Shown: positions 1 through 7,327 of the stretch, piece by piece
Position numbering within the stretch: the first letter of the stretch is position 1
Layout: each line of letters starts with the position of its first letter
Assembly: GCA_041627895.1 (NCBI GenBank)
Contig: JBFKQC010000047.1
Span: forward strand, 1-31,208
Source: JBFKQC01 sp041627895
Lineage (GTDB): Bacteria > Pseudomonadota > Alphaproteobacteria > Rhodobacterales > Rhodobacteraceae
DNA: 31,208 nt
Direction of reading: 5' to 3'
The notes under the pieces: generated by a model
What the model was told of the DNA's origin: nothing
Seen by the model: only the letters and a program-made list of their open reading frames with translations
Databases searched by the model: none
Translations under genes and position numbers: made by a program

Positions 1-17
1 ACGGGCGGCGCGCGGGT

Positions 18-40
18 CGGACCGGCCCCGGGCCGGTCCG
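18..40 (-). terminator. hairpin downstream of the substrate-binding protein gene
   Basis: Two perfect 10-bp arms (18-27 and 31-40) enclose a 3-nt loop, 8 bases past the stop codon of the minus-strand gene. No T-run follows on the minus strand, so it is at best a GC-type terminator or an RNA-stabilising stem. Confidence 0.45.
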
Positions 41-47
41 AGGCCCG

Positions 48-1625
48 TCAGTTCTTCACCACGTCGCGCAACAGCAGGAAGAACGACGGCTCCAGCGCGA
101 AGTTCTGCACCCGGTCGCTGGTCACGGCGTTCTGCTTCCAGTTCGCGACGAAGACCCAGGGCGCGTCGTCCTGCACGATTTCCTGCATCTTCTTGTAGAG
201 CTCCGCGCGTTCGGCCTGATCGGTCGAAACGCGGGCGGCATTCAGCAACTCGTCGACCTCCGCGTTCGAATAGTAGCCCGAGTTGAAGCCGCCCTTGTCG
301 GGCCAGGCCTCGGTTCTGAGCGCGAGATAGGGCAGCGTGTCGGGGTCGTTGGTCATCCAGGCCATTTCGGCCATGTCGGCCTTGCCCTCGAGCCCCGGAT
401 TCACCTGCCCGAGAAACGTGTTCCACTCGTAGGTTTCGATCTTCACGTCGAAGCCGACGGCGTTGAGATCGGCCTGAATGGCCGTGCCCATCGCGACGGG
501 GTCCAGCATGCCCGAGCCGCCCTCGGTGACATAGAAGGTCAGCGACAGGTCCTCGACACCGGATTCGGCGATCAGCGCCTTGGCCTTGTCGACGTCATAG
601 GGATAGGGCTCCAGCGCCTCGTTGTAGGCCCAGGCGAAGGCGGGCGGCGTGGGTCCCGCGGCGACGTCGGCGGTGCCTTCGAGCACGTCGTTGACAAGGG
701 CCGACTTGTTGATCGCGTAATTGGCGGCCTGGCGGACCAGCTTGTTGGCAAACGGCCCCTCCTTGGCGTTCAGGATCAGGAACCAGACATGCGGGCCCGC
801 CTGCTCGGCAATGGTGAATTCCGCGCCCTGGAACTGCGACAGCGACACCGGCGGTACCTCGACCATCATGTCGATGCCTCCGGCCAGCATTTCCGCAACC
901 CGGGTGTTGGCGTCGGTGATCGGACGGTAGATCACCGCATCGAGCGACGGCGCCCCGTCCCAGTATCCGGCGTTCTTCTCGACGACCACGGCCTCGTTCG
1001 ACCGCCACTCCTTGAACACGAAAGGCCCCGTGCCGGACGGGTTGCGGCCGAATTCCGCGCCATGCCGCTCGACGGCCGCCGGCGACACGATCAGGCCGGT
1101 GGGATAGGCCAGGTTCGACAGGAACGGCGCATAGGGCGCATTCAGCGTGAAGCGCACGGTCATCGGGTCCACGACCTCGGTCGACTGCACCGCCGAGAAG
1201 AAGAAGGCCAGCGGGAAAGGCCCGGTGTCGTGGAAGGGGTGATCCTCGTTCAGCATGCGGTCGAAGTTGAACTTCACCGCGGCGGCGTCGAAGGCGCTGC
1301 CATCGTGAAAGCTGACGCCATCGCGCAGCGAAAACGTATAGACCGTTCCATCGTCGCTGATGTCCCAGCTTGTCGCCAGCGCCGGCTCGACCTCGAGCGT
1401 GCCGGACTTGTAGCGGACCAGACCGTCATAGACGTTCATCAGGATACGGAAGTCGTTGACCGCCGTCACCGCGGCGGGGTCGAGTGCCTTGGGTTCCGCG
1501 ATCTGCCCGACAACGAGCACGCCAGGCGGTGTCTGCGCGCCGACCGGCGCCCCGAGCGTTCCCAGTGCAAGCATTGCGCCCGTGGCTGCACACAAAGCCC
1601 GGCGCGTCCAATTCTCCAGTGTCAT
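48..1625 (-). CDS. ABC transporter substrate-binding protein, peptide/nickel (SBP_bac_5) type
   Basis: This is the periplasmic binding component of a dipeptide/oligopeptide-type ABC importer (525 aa). A Sec signal peptide is visible (WTRRAL, hydrophobic stretch, cut near APVGAQ about residue 30). A family-5 extracellular solute-binding fold follows: ALATSWDISDDGTVYTFSLR and GVSFHDGSAFDAAAVKFNFD are textbook motifs, and the length matches the family. The start is supported by GGAGGG seven bases upstream. Permease and ATPase genes are not downstream within the window, since the gene ends at its left edge; they may follow beyond it. It diverges from a DUF1028 gene over a shared promoter with a palindromic operator, which suggests joint control of peptide or amino-acid derivative uptake. 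The ligand cannot be told from sequence. Confidence 0.95.
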   Translation of the reverse strand: MTLENWTRRALCAATGAMLALGTLGAPVGAQTPPGVLVVGQIAEPKALDPAAVTAVNDFRILMNVYDGLVRYKSGTLEVEPALATSWDISDDGTVYTFSLRDGVSFHDGSAFDAAAVKFNFDRMLNEDHPFHDTGPFPLAFFFSAVQSTEVVDPMTVRFTLNAPYAPFLSNLAYPTGLIVSPAAVERHGAEFGRNPSGTGPFVFKEWRSNEAVVVEKNAGYWDGAPSLDAVIYRPITDANTRVAEMLAGGIDMMVEVPPVSLSQFQGAEFTIAEQAGPHVWFLILNAKEGPFANKLVRQAANYAINKSALVNDVLEGTADVAAGPTPPAFAWAYNEALEPYPYDVDKAKALIAESGVEDLSLTFYVTEGGSGMLDPVAMGTAIQADLNAVGFDVKIETYEWNTFLGQVNPGLEGKADMAEMAWMTNDPDTLPYLALRTEAWPDKGGFNSGYYSNAEVDELLNAARVSTDQAERAELYKKMQEIVQDDAPWVFVANWKQNAVTSDRVQNFALEPSFFLLLRDVVKN

Positions 1626-1655
1626 TTGAAATCCCTCCGGTGGACAGCGGGGCCA

Positions 1656-1684
1656 AATTTATCATGATAAATCCCCGAAATCAA
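1656..1684 (-). promoter_or_regulatory. promoter of the substrate-binding protein gene
   Basis: On the minus strand TTGATT (1684-1679) and TAAATT (1661-1656) are separated by exactly 17 bases. The region is strikingly AT-rich for this genome. The spacer and part of the -10 are covered by the palindrome at 1657-1672, the layout of a repressible promoter. Confidence 0.5.
1657..1672. promoter_or_regulatory. perfect 16-bp palindromic operator
   Basis: ATTTATCATGATAAAT is its own reverse complement. A degraded second copy (about 11 of 15 matches) lies at 1687-1701. Its position between two divergent genes and over a -10 element suggests a dimeric repressor of the GntR/MarR kind. The regulator is not encoded in the window. 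Confidence 0.6.
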
Positions 1685-1723
1685 AATTTTCGTGATAGAT
1701 TGCCGTGCACGGAGGTGACGGCG

Positions 1724-2398
1724 ATGACCTATTCGATCCTCGTGCGCGACCCCGACACCGGCCATATCGGCGGTGCGGCGGCGACCGGCAGCCTTTGCGT
1801 CGGCGGCTGGGTCCTGCGCGGCGATCCGCGTGCAGGGATATCCGCGTCGCAGGGCGCTGCGCCCAGCACATTCTGGGGCGAGGAGGTTCTTCAACTGTTT
1901 CGCGAGGGCGTGCCGTCCCGCGAGGCGGTATCGAAGGTCACCCGCCGCGACGCCGGCCGCGAAGCGCGCCAACTCGCGGCCCTCGACAGGTCGGGCGACG
2001 CGGCGGCCTTCACCGGCAGGGACAACACCCCGCAGATGGGCGACATCGTCGAACGTCAGCTCGTCGCCGCCGGAAACCTGCTGGAAAGCAGGGCCGTGCT
2101 GGACGCCACGGTGAACGGGTTCCTGCAGGCAGACGGCCGACTTGCCGCCAGACTGCTGGCCGCGCTGGAAGCGGGCGCCCAGGCCGGAGGCGACAGCCGG
2201 GGCCTCATGTCCGCCGCGATCCTGGTCGTCGGCGAAGACATCCCGCCGCTGTCGCTGCGCGTCGACTTCGACGAGCACCCGCTCCAGAGGCTTGGAGAAC
2301 TGCTGCGAAGAACGGACCGGACCGACTATGCGGAGTGGCTGAAGACGGTTCCTGTTCTGGACGATCCCGGCAGGCGGGCGGGCGGCGCCGACGCCTGA
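1724..2398 (+). CDS. DUF1028 family protein (putative Ntn-hydrolase)
   Basis: This 224-aa protein opens with MTYSILVRDPDTGHIGGAAA and continues with GISASQGAA, the N-terminal signature of DUF1028 (COG3342), a family assigned to the Ntn-hydrolase fold with no settled reaction. The start is set by GGAGGT at 1711-1716, seven bases before the ATG; a GTG at 1715 overlaps that site and is less likely. The C-terminal part (ISPxxSLRVDFDEHPLQRLGELL-like) is the usual family end. It diverges from a peptide-type binding protein, a common neighbourhood for DUF1028 genes, so hydrolysis of an imported amide or peptide-like substrate is a reasonable but unproven inference. Confidence 0.88.
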   Translation: MTYSILVRDPDTGHIGGAAATGSLCVGGWVLRGDPRAGISASQGAAPSTFWGEEVLQLFREGVPSREAVSKVTRRDAGREARQLAALDRSGDAAAFTGRDNTPQMGDIVERQLVAAGNLLESRAVLDATVNGFLQADGRLAARLLAALEAGAQAGGDSRGLMSAAILVVGEDIPPLSLRVDFDEHPLQRLGELLRRTDRTDYAEWLKTVPVLDDPGRRAGGADA

Positions 2399-2430
2399 AT
2401 ACCCCGATGAGATTGCAGCGGTTTCGGGCG

Positions 2431-2446
2431 ACACCGGCACCGGTGT
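2431..2446. repeat. inverted repeat between convergent genes
   Basis: ACACCGG at 2431-2437 is complementary to CCGGTGT at 2440-2446. It sits between the convergent DUF1028 gene and the coiled-coil gene and could serve as a bidirectional terminator, but there is no T-run on either side. Confidence 0.35.
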
Positions 2447-2498
2447 GCAAGCCGGGTTCGGTTTGACGATGCCCCGATCCGGCCATCCGCCACGGCCG

Positions 2499-2825
2499 TC
2501 AGCCCTGGTTCACGCGCTCGATATAGGCTCGCAGTTCCTCCGCTTCCTGGCGGGCCTCGCGCAGGCCCTCCATGGCGGCGCGCAGCTCGGCCTCGGTCTG
2601 CGCCAGCGTGTTGGTCATCTCGGCCTCGCGCTGCTGGAAATAGGCAATGGCCTGGTCGCGCGATTCCTCGGCCTCGTGCAAGGCCTGCGCCATCTTGTCC
2701 AGTTCGCCCATCTCGGATTGCGACACCCGGGCAAAGCGGTGCACCAGCCAGTGCCCGAACCAGCCCAGCACGAAGGCGACGAACAGGATGACCGCGGTCG
2801 CCGCGATGAATTCGGTTCTATTCAC
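2499..2825 (-). CDS. small membrane-anchored coiled-coil protein
   Basis: A 108-aa protein with an N-terminal membrane helix (FIAATAVILFVAFVLGWFGHW, about residues 5-25) followed by a heptad-rich Glu/Ala/Arg coiled coil to the end (LDKMAQALHEAEESRDQ onward). The GTG start at 2825 overlaps the last 8 bases of the upstream OmpA-family gene (GTGAATAG) and has GGAG seven bases before it. A longer reading frame upstream lies inside that gene and encodes only basic low-complexity sequence. I do not recognise a named family. The tight overlap suggests it works with, or is co-translated with, the OmpA protein, perhaps as an inner-membrane partner; that is inference. Confidence 0.75.
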   Translation of the reverse strand: MNRTEFIAATAVILFVAFVLGWFGHWLVHRFARVSQSEMGELDKMAQALHEAEESRDQAIAYFQQREAEMTNTLAQTEAELRAAMEGLREARQEAEELRAYIERVNQG

Positions 2826-4752
2826 TGTCCGTCTCCGTTTCGGTCTCCGTCCCGGCGTCATCGTCCGGCGCCGCCGCTTCCGCTTCGCCATCGCCGCCGT
2901 CCTCACCGGGGGCGTCGCCTTCCCCGGCCGGTTCGTCCGCGATCAGCGTGAACTCGATCCGCCGGTTCGCCTCGCGGCCTTCCTCGGTGCCGTTGTCGGC
3001 GATCGGCACCGCCTCGCCGTAGCCCTTCGGGAACAGGTTCGAGGTCAGCACGCGGCGCGCCTGCAACGCGGCCAGCACCGCCTCGGCGCGGCGCTGCGAC
3101 AGGCCGAGGTTCATCGTTTCGCGGCCCTGGCTGTCGGTATGCCCGGCGATCTCCATCCGCACCTCGCTGCAATCGTCCAGCACTTCGGCGATTCGGTCGA
3201 CGGTGCCCAGCGCCTCGGAGTCGATATCGGCCGATCCCGGTTCGAATGTGATCTTGCGTGCGGCGAGGATGGCGTCGATCGCATCGACGCATTCCCCGGG
3301 CGTCGGCAGCGCCGCTGTGGGGTCGAGCGCCTCGCGATAGGTCACCTCGATGGCGAAATTCTCGGCCTGTCCCAGTTGACCGGACAGGATGCGCGAGATC
3401 TCGGCGCGGGCGTTCTCGATTCCGGTGGCGCCGCGGATCACCAGGAAATCGGGCTGAACGACGAGGCTGCCGTTGCTGAGCAGCGACAGCGATTCGAGCC
3501 CGGCAAAGACCCGCGCCGCCCAGCCCCGGGGCAATGCCTCGTCCAGCCGCATCGCGCCCTGCACGTCGGCGCCGCCGAACCGGGCGCGGGCAAAGCCCTC
3601 GACCGCGTTCCTGAGCCGCTCGTCAGTGACGCGCCCGCGCAGTTGCAACAGGCCCTCGGGGCTTTTGGTGGCGATGAATTCGGGCGTGCCGCTGCCCTCG
3701 CCTGTGCCGTCGATCACCACCGGTTCGGGCTTGACCGCGTCCAGCGAAAAGACGTCCGGCAGCGCGGCCTCGAGTTCTCCGACCACCCGGTCGAACAGCG
3801 ACTGGTCGGTCGTCGGCAGCGCCACCAGCGATACGTCGGCGTCGGAAAACGTGACCGACCCGCCGCCAAGCTCGGCGACCGCCGCGATCCCGGCGGTCAC
3901 CGCGTCGGGCCAGCGCGGGCTCGGCACGCCGAGGCCCAGCGTGCATTCGGCCTTGCCCTGCAGCCCGGCGGCCGCAGCGGCGGCGAGGATTTTCGCCCGC
4001 CCGTCCTCGGTATGGGCCGAGCAGGCGTCGAACCGACCGCCGCGCTCGTCGATCAGGAAACGCAGCGTGAACGGCGTGATCACCGGCCGCGGCGCCGAGA
4101 TGTCCAGCACCAGCGACAGCGTGTCGGGCGCGCGCCGCGCCAGTTCCGCCTCGAGCCGGCGCTTTTCCGCGACGCTGCCCGAAATCGCGGTGATCTCCAC
4201 CCGATCGGCCGCCACCGAAATCTTCGACCGCGGCAGTTCGGCCAGAGCGTAAAGACCATAGCCGAGCGCGTCGGCCCAGCCCTTCGGCACCGGATAGTCG
4301 GCGGCCTCGAGCAGGTCGGTCACCCCGGCCCCGCCGGCCATCTCGGCGATCGAGCTTGCCACCGCCTCGCGGTCCATCGCGCCGGGGACCAGCCCGATCA
4401 GCGAGATGCCGGCATCGTTGCGCAGAATCTCGATCGAGAACCGCGGCGGCGCCACCGCTTCGCCGGGATCGACCTCCATCAGGTCGATCACCCGCGTGCC
4501 GTCGACGATGGTTCCGGCCAGCTTCAGTGCCCGGAACCGGGTGGCCTCGTCCGGCGCGGTGCCGCTTAGCGTCACCTGCAGCCCGTCGACGCGGACTTCG
4601 GCCCATTCCTGCCCGTCCGCCAGGAGCACGCGGCTGACCTGCCGGTAGGCATTGCGTTCGATCTGGCCGGCCGCAAAGGCGGCCACCGTGATCGCAAGCA
4701 GCGCGGCCATGGTCAGCGCGGCGGCCGCTGGGAGGTAGGAGGATATCCGCAT
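2818..4752 (-). CDS. OmpA-family envelope protein with BON-like repeats
   Basis: A 644-aa envelope protein. Residues about 1-28 form a hydrophobic N-terminal segment (signal anchor or signal peptide). The middle contains several BON-like segments (WAEVRVDGLQVTLSGTAPDE; LLQLRGRVTDERLRNAVEGF). Residues about 500-605 form an OmpA-C peptidoglycan-binding domain with the diaminopimelate-binding residues in place (GHTDSQG near 536, NRRIEFTL near 597). It ends in a 37-residue acidic tail rich in Asp/Glu/Thr. There is no beta-barrel, so it is not an OmpA porin; the anchor-BON-OmpA order recalls mycobacterial ArfA. It likely tethers the membrane to peptidoglycan. It lies 68 bases after ubiA and overlaps the following coiled-coil gene. 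Confidence 0.88.
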   Translation of the reverse strand: MRISSYLPAAAALTMAALLAITVAAFAAGQIERNAYRQVSRVLLADGQEWAEVRVDGLQVTLSGTAPDEATRFRALKLAGTIVDGTRVIDLMEVDPGEAVAPPRFSIEILRNDAGISLIGLVPGAMDREAVASSIAEMAGGAGVTDLLEAADYPVPKGWADALGYGLYALAELPRSKISVAADRVEITAISGSVAEKRRLEAELARRAPDTLSLVLDISAPRPVITPFTLRFLIDERGGRFDACSAHTEDGRAKILAAAAAAGLQGKAECTLGLGVPSPRWPDAVTAGIAAVAELGGGSVTFSDADVSLVALPTTDQSLFDRVVGELEAALPDVFSLDAVKPEPVVIDGTGEGSGTPEFIATKSPEGLLQLRGRVTDERLRNAVEGFARARFGGADVQGAMRLDEALPRGWAARVFAGLESLSLLSNGSLVVQPDFLVIRGATGIENARAEISRILSGQLGQAENFAIEVTYREALDPTAALPTPGECVDAIDAILAARKITFEPGSADIDSEALGTVDRIAEVLDDCSEVRMEIAGHTDSQGRETMNLGLSQRRAEAVLAALQARRVLTSNLFPKGYGEAVPIADNGTEEGREANRRIEFTLIADEPAGEGDAPGEDGGDGEAEAAAPDDDAGTETETETDSE

Positions 4753-4820
4753 CCTGTCAGGGCATGTCCCGGATCGTCTGATCTGCGCGCCTTCTTAGGG
4801 GCATGCGGCGGGCGCTGCAA

Positions 4821-5780
4821 TCACGCGAGAAGGGCGACGGCAAGAAACAGCACGGGGATCAGCCCGGCGTCTCGGTTGGCGCGAAACAGCGCCAGGCAGA
4901 CGCCCGGATCGTCGATGTCGAGACGCCGCAACTGCCAGCTGAGATGCCAGCCGAAGGCCCAGGGCCCGCCGAGCGCGATCACCAGCGCCAGCACGTTCAC
5001 GGCGCTGACCAGTGCCGCGATGATCGCCGCGGCCATCAGCAGGACGGAAAGCACCAGAAAGATCAGCAGGAACCGCGCAGTTTCCTCGCCGAACAGCCTG
5101 GCGGTGGACTTCACGCCGATCAGCGCGTCGTCCTCCTTGTCCTGATGGGCATAGATCGTGTCGTAGAACAGCGTCCAGGCGATGCCGGAGAGGTAGAGCA
5201 GAACCGCCGGCCAGCCGAGCGATCCGGTGACCGCGGCCCAGGCCAGGAGCGCGCCCCAGTTGAACGCGAGCCCGAGAAAGACCTGCGGCCACCAGGTGAA
5301 GCGCTTGGCGAAGGGATAGACGCAAACCACCGCCAGCGAGCCGATGCCCAGCGCGACGGCGAGCGGCGTGAAGGTCAGGAGGATCGCGAAGGCCGCCAGC
5401 GCCTGCAGGCACATCCAGATCGCCGCGCCCCGCACCGTGACCTGGCCTGAGGGAATCGGCCGCGAGGCGGTTCGCGCCACGCGCCCGTCGAAGTCGCGGT
5501 CGGTGATGTCGTTCCAGGTGCAGCCCGCGCCGCGCATCAGCCAGGCCCCCGCGCCGCAGCCTGCCATCACCCAGGCTTCGGCCCATCCGAACCGGCCCTG
5601 CGACGCGGCGGCCAGAAGCGCGCCCCACCAGCAGGGCAACAGCAGCAACCAGGTGCCGATCGGCCTGTCGGCGCGGCTGAGCCGCAGGTAGGGCCGCGTC
5701 GATTCCGGCGCCAGCCGGTCGACCCAGTTGCCCCGGACCGCGTCCGCGACCTGTCCGGCGGTCTCTGGCGCTTCGCCCAT
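4821..5780 (-). CDS. ubiA: 4-hydroxybenzoate polyprenyltransferase UbiA
   Basis: UbiA attaches the polyprenyl chain to 4-hydroxybenzoate in ubiquinone synthesis at the inner membrane. Both Mg-diphosphate motifs are visible: NDITDRDFDGRVART (from about residue 90) and DTIYAHQDKEDD (about 207-218). The rest is a run of hydrophobic helices, with RPIGTWLLLLPCWWG typical of the N-terminal helix. With the start at 5780 the protein is 319 aa, normal for the family. An upstream in-frame ATG at 5804 would overlap the rsmE start codon on the other strand and is less likely. The gene is divergent from rsmE with about 22 bases between starts, so the two promoters must overlap. Confidence 0.95.
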   Translation of the reverse strand: MGEAPETAGQVADAVRGNWVDRLAPESTRPYLRLSRADRPIGTWLLLLPCWWGALLAAASQGRFGWAEAWVMAGCGAGAWLMRGAGCTWNDITDRDFDGRVARTASRPIPSGQVTVRGAAIWMCLQALAAFAILLTFTPLAVALGIGSLAVVCVYPFAKRFTWWPQVFLGLAFNWGALLAWAAVTGSLGWPAVLLYLSGIAWTLFYDTIYAHQDKEDDALIGVKSTARLFGEETARFLLIFLVLSVLLMAAAIIAALVSAVNVLALVIALGGPWAFGWHLSWQLRRLDIDDPGVCLALFRANRDAGLIPVLFLAVALLA

Positions 5781-5802
5781 CGCTTGCCTATCTTCCCCGC
5801 CC

Positions 5803-6543
5803 ATGGCGTCGTCGAACATCCGCCTTTATGTAGATCATCCTCTCGCCGCGGGGCAATCCGTCGTGCTGTCGCGCGAGCAGGCGCATTACCTGTTCGGCGT
5901 GATGCGGCTGGGGCCGGGCGACGATGTGGCGCTGTTCAACGGCCGCGACGGCGAATGGCGCACGACGATTGCCGAGGCGGGCAAGCGCGGCGGGCTGCTG
6001 CGCGCAATGGAACGGACCCGCCCGCAACGGGACCCGCCCGACCTGTGGCTGCTGTTCGCGCCGATCAAGAAGGCGCGCACCGACTTCATCGTCGAGAAGG
6101 CCGCCGAGTTGGGCGCGGCGCGCATCCTGCCGGTGCAGACCGATTTCACCAATTCCGAACGCATCCGACGCGAAAGATTGCAGGCCCATGCCGTCGAGGC
6201 GGCCGAGCAATGCGGCGGCACCTATGTTCCCCCGGTCGACGAGTTGCAGCGCCTCGACCGTCTGCTGGCCGACTGGCCCGCCGACCGCCGGCTGGTGTTC
6301 TGCGACGAGGCCGCGGCGGGCGCCGGTCTGGGGCTTGCAGCGGCCCCGCCCGCGCGGAAATGGGCGATCCTGATCGGTCCCGAGGGCGGTTTCAGCGCGG
6401 CAGAGCGCGCGCGGCTCGCCGGTCTGCCCTTTGCCACCCGGATCAGCCTGGGTCCGCGAATCCTGCGTGCCGATACCGCCGCGGTGGCGGCGATGACGCT
6501 GTGGCAGTCGGTGCGCGGCGACTGGACCGGCGCTGGCGGATAG
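5803..6543 (+). CDS. rsmE: 16S rRNA (uracil(1498)-N(3))-methyltransferase RsmE
   Basis: RsmE methylates N3 of U1498 in 16S rRNA. The 246-aa protein has the N-terminal PUA-like part (LSREQAHYLFGVMRLGPGD) and the SPOUT knot signatures: IGPEGGFSAAE from about residue 189 and LGPRILRADTAAV from about residue 215, where the usual RILRxETA has Asp for Glu. The KKARTDFIVEKAAELG motif is also present. The ATG at 5803 begins the conserved N-terminus; an upstream extension would run into ubiA. It is divergent from ubiA. Confidence 0.95.
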   Translation: MASSNIRLYVDHPLAAGQSVVLSREQAHYLFGVMRLGPGDDVALFNGRDGEWRTTIAEAGKRGGLLRAMERTRPQRDPPDLWLLFAPIKKARTDFIVEKAAELGAARILPVQTDFTNSERIRRERLQAHAVEAAEQCGGTYVPPVDELQRLDRLLADWPADRRLVFCDEAAAGAGLGLAAAPPARKWAILIGPEGGFSAAERARLAGLPFATRISLGPRILRADTAAVAAMTLWQSVRGDWTGAGG

Positions 6544-6567
6544 CGCGCCGGGCGCCGGCCGCAAGTG

Positions 6568-6590
6568 CCCGGAAGTCAGGCAATTCCGGG
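6568..6590. terminator. hairpin after rsmE
   Basis: CCCGGAA (6568-6574) pairs with TTCCGGG (6584-6590) around a 9-nt loop, 24 bases past the rsmE stop. It is flanked by two copies of GCGCCGGCC (6552-6560, 6591-6599). No T-run follows, so termination is only a possibility. Confidence 0.4.
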
Positions 6591-6598
6591 GCGCCGGC

Positions 6599-6618
6599 CC
6601 GAAACCGATCCGTTTCGG
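6599..6618. repeat. second inverted repeat in the rsmE downstream gap
   Basis: CCGAAAC (6599-6605) and GTTTCGG (6612-6618) are perfect 7-bp arms around CGATCC. The 161-base gap 6544-6704 holds this, the preceding hairpin and presumably the promoter of the next gene. I could not assign a convincing -35/-10 pair. Confidence 0.35.
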
Positions 6619-6704
6619 TCATAAAGTGGCCGAGATCGCTCCGCATCAATTGCAACCGCAACGTTACGCCTTGCGCACGGGGCAGCAAGACATAGGTGAG
6701 AGGC

Positions 6705-7223
6705 ATGTCCTTTATCCGACCCGAAGTCGCAAAGTACATCTGGCGCTGGCGCGAGGCGCTGCTCGGCGGTTTCCTGGCCGCCTGCGGCATGATCTGGGCG
6801 GTGACGATGCACGGCATCCTTGCCGCCGTCGGCACCTCTCTCGCCATCGTCGGCGCGCTGATCATCTTCGCCGGCATCCAGCGCACCCGTTTCCGCATCG
6901 GCGCGGGCGGTCCGGGGGTTGTGCAGGTGGTCGAGCGGATGGTCACCTATTACGGCCCGGTCGAGGGCGGTTCGGTTTCGATCGACGCGCTGGAGAAGGT
7001 CGAACTCGACCCGGCCGGCAAGCCCGTGGCCGAGTGGGTGCTGACCGAGGTCGGCAGCGTTCAGCCGCTGCGCATTCCCACCAACGCCGAGAATGCCGAG
7101 GCGCTGTTCGACGTCTTCGCCGCGCTGGACGGGATCAGGACCGAGAACATGCTGGCCAAGCTGCGCGCCGAGCCGGGCCAGCAGGTGACGATCTGGCACG
7201 AAAGCCAGCGCCGCATCCACTAG
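6705..7223 (+). CDS. conserved two-helix membrane protein
   Basis: A 172-aa protein with two adjacent membrane helices near the N-terminus (EALLGGFLAACGMIWAVTMHG and ILAAVGTSLAIVGALIIFAGI, about residues 17-60), followed by a soluble region rich in beta-type sequence (VQVVERMVTYYGPVEGGSVS). The layout resembles small inner-membrane proteins with a cytoplasmic beta domain. I do not recognise a characterised family. The ATG at 6705 is preceded by AGGTGAG at a suitable distance; an in-frame GTG at 6696 is an alternative. gshA follows 104 bases later on the same strand, but there is room for a separate gshA promoter. Confidence 0.8.
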   Translation: MSFIRPEVAKYIWRWREALLGGFLAACGMIWAVTMHGILAAVGTSLAIVGALIIFAGIQRTRFRIGAGGPGVVQVVERMVTYYGPVEGGSVSIDALEKVELDPAGKPVAEWVLTEVGSVQPLRIPTNAENAEALFDVFAALDGIRTENMLAKLRAEPGQQVTIWHESQRRIH

Positions 7224-7259
7224 CCTTCGCCCCGCAGCGGCGCCGCCGCCCCACGTGCA

Positions 7260-7265
7260 TTGACA
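7260..7265 (+). promoter_or_regulatory. possible -35 box upstream of gshA
   Basis: A perfect TTGACA lies 63 bases before the gshA start. No good -10 is found 16-18 bases downstream, so this is tentative. Confidence 0.25.
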
Positions 7266-7327
7266 TCGCGGGCAAATCCGAACACTCCTGCCGCCTGTTA
7301 CGCGACAACAGACCGGAGCGCGGCCCC

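Noticed and set aside
2818..2906. Acidic Thr/Glu repeat at the end of the OmpA-family gene as a mobile or recombination repeat
   Set aside because: It is a low-complexity tail in frame with the gene and has no repeat partners elsewhere in the window.
6626..7327. In-frame extension upstream of gshA that would add over 200 residues
   Set aside because: The extension is an Arg/Gly-rich shadow of the two-helix membrane-protein gene. The ATG at 7328 with GGAG starts the conserved GshA N-terminus.
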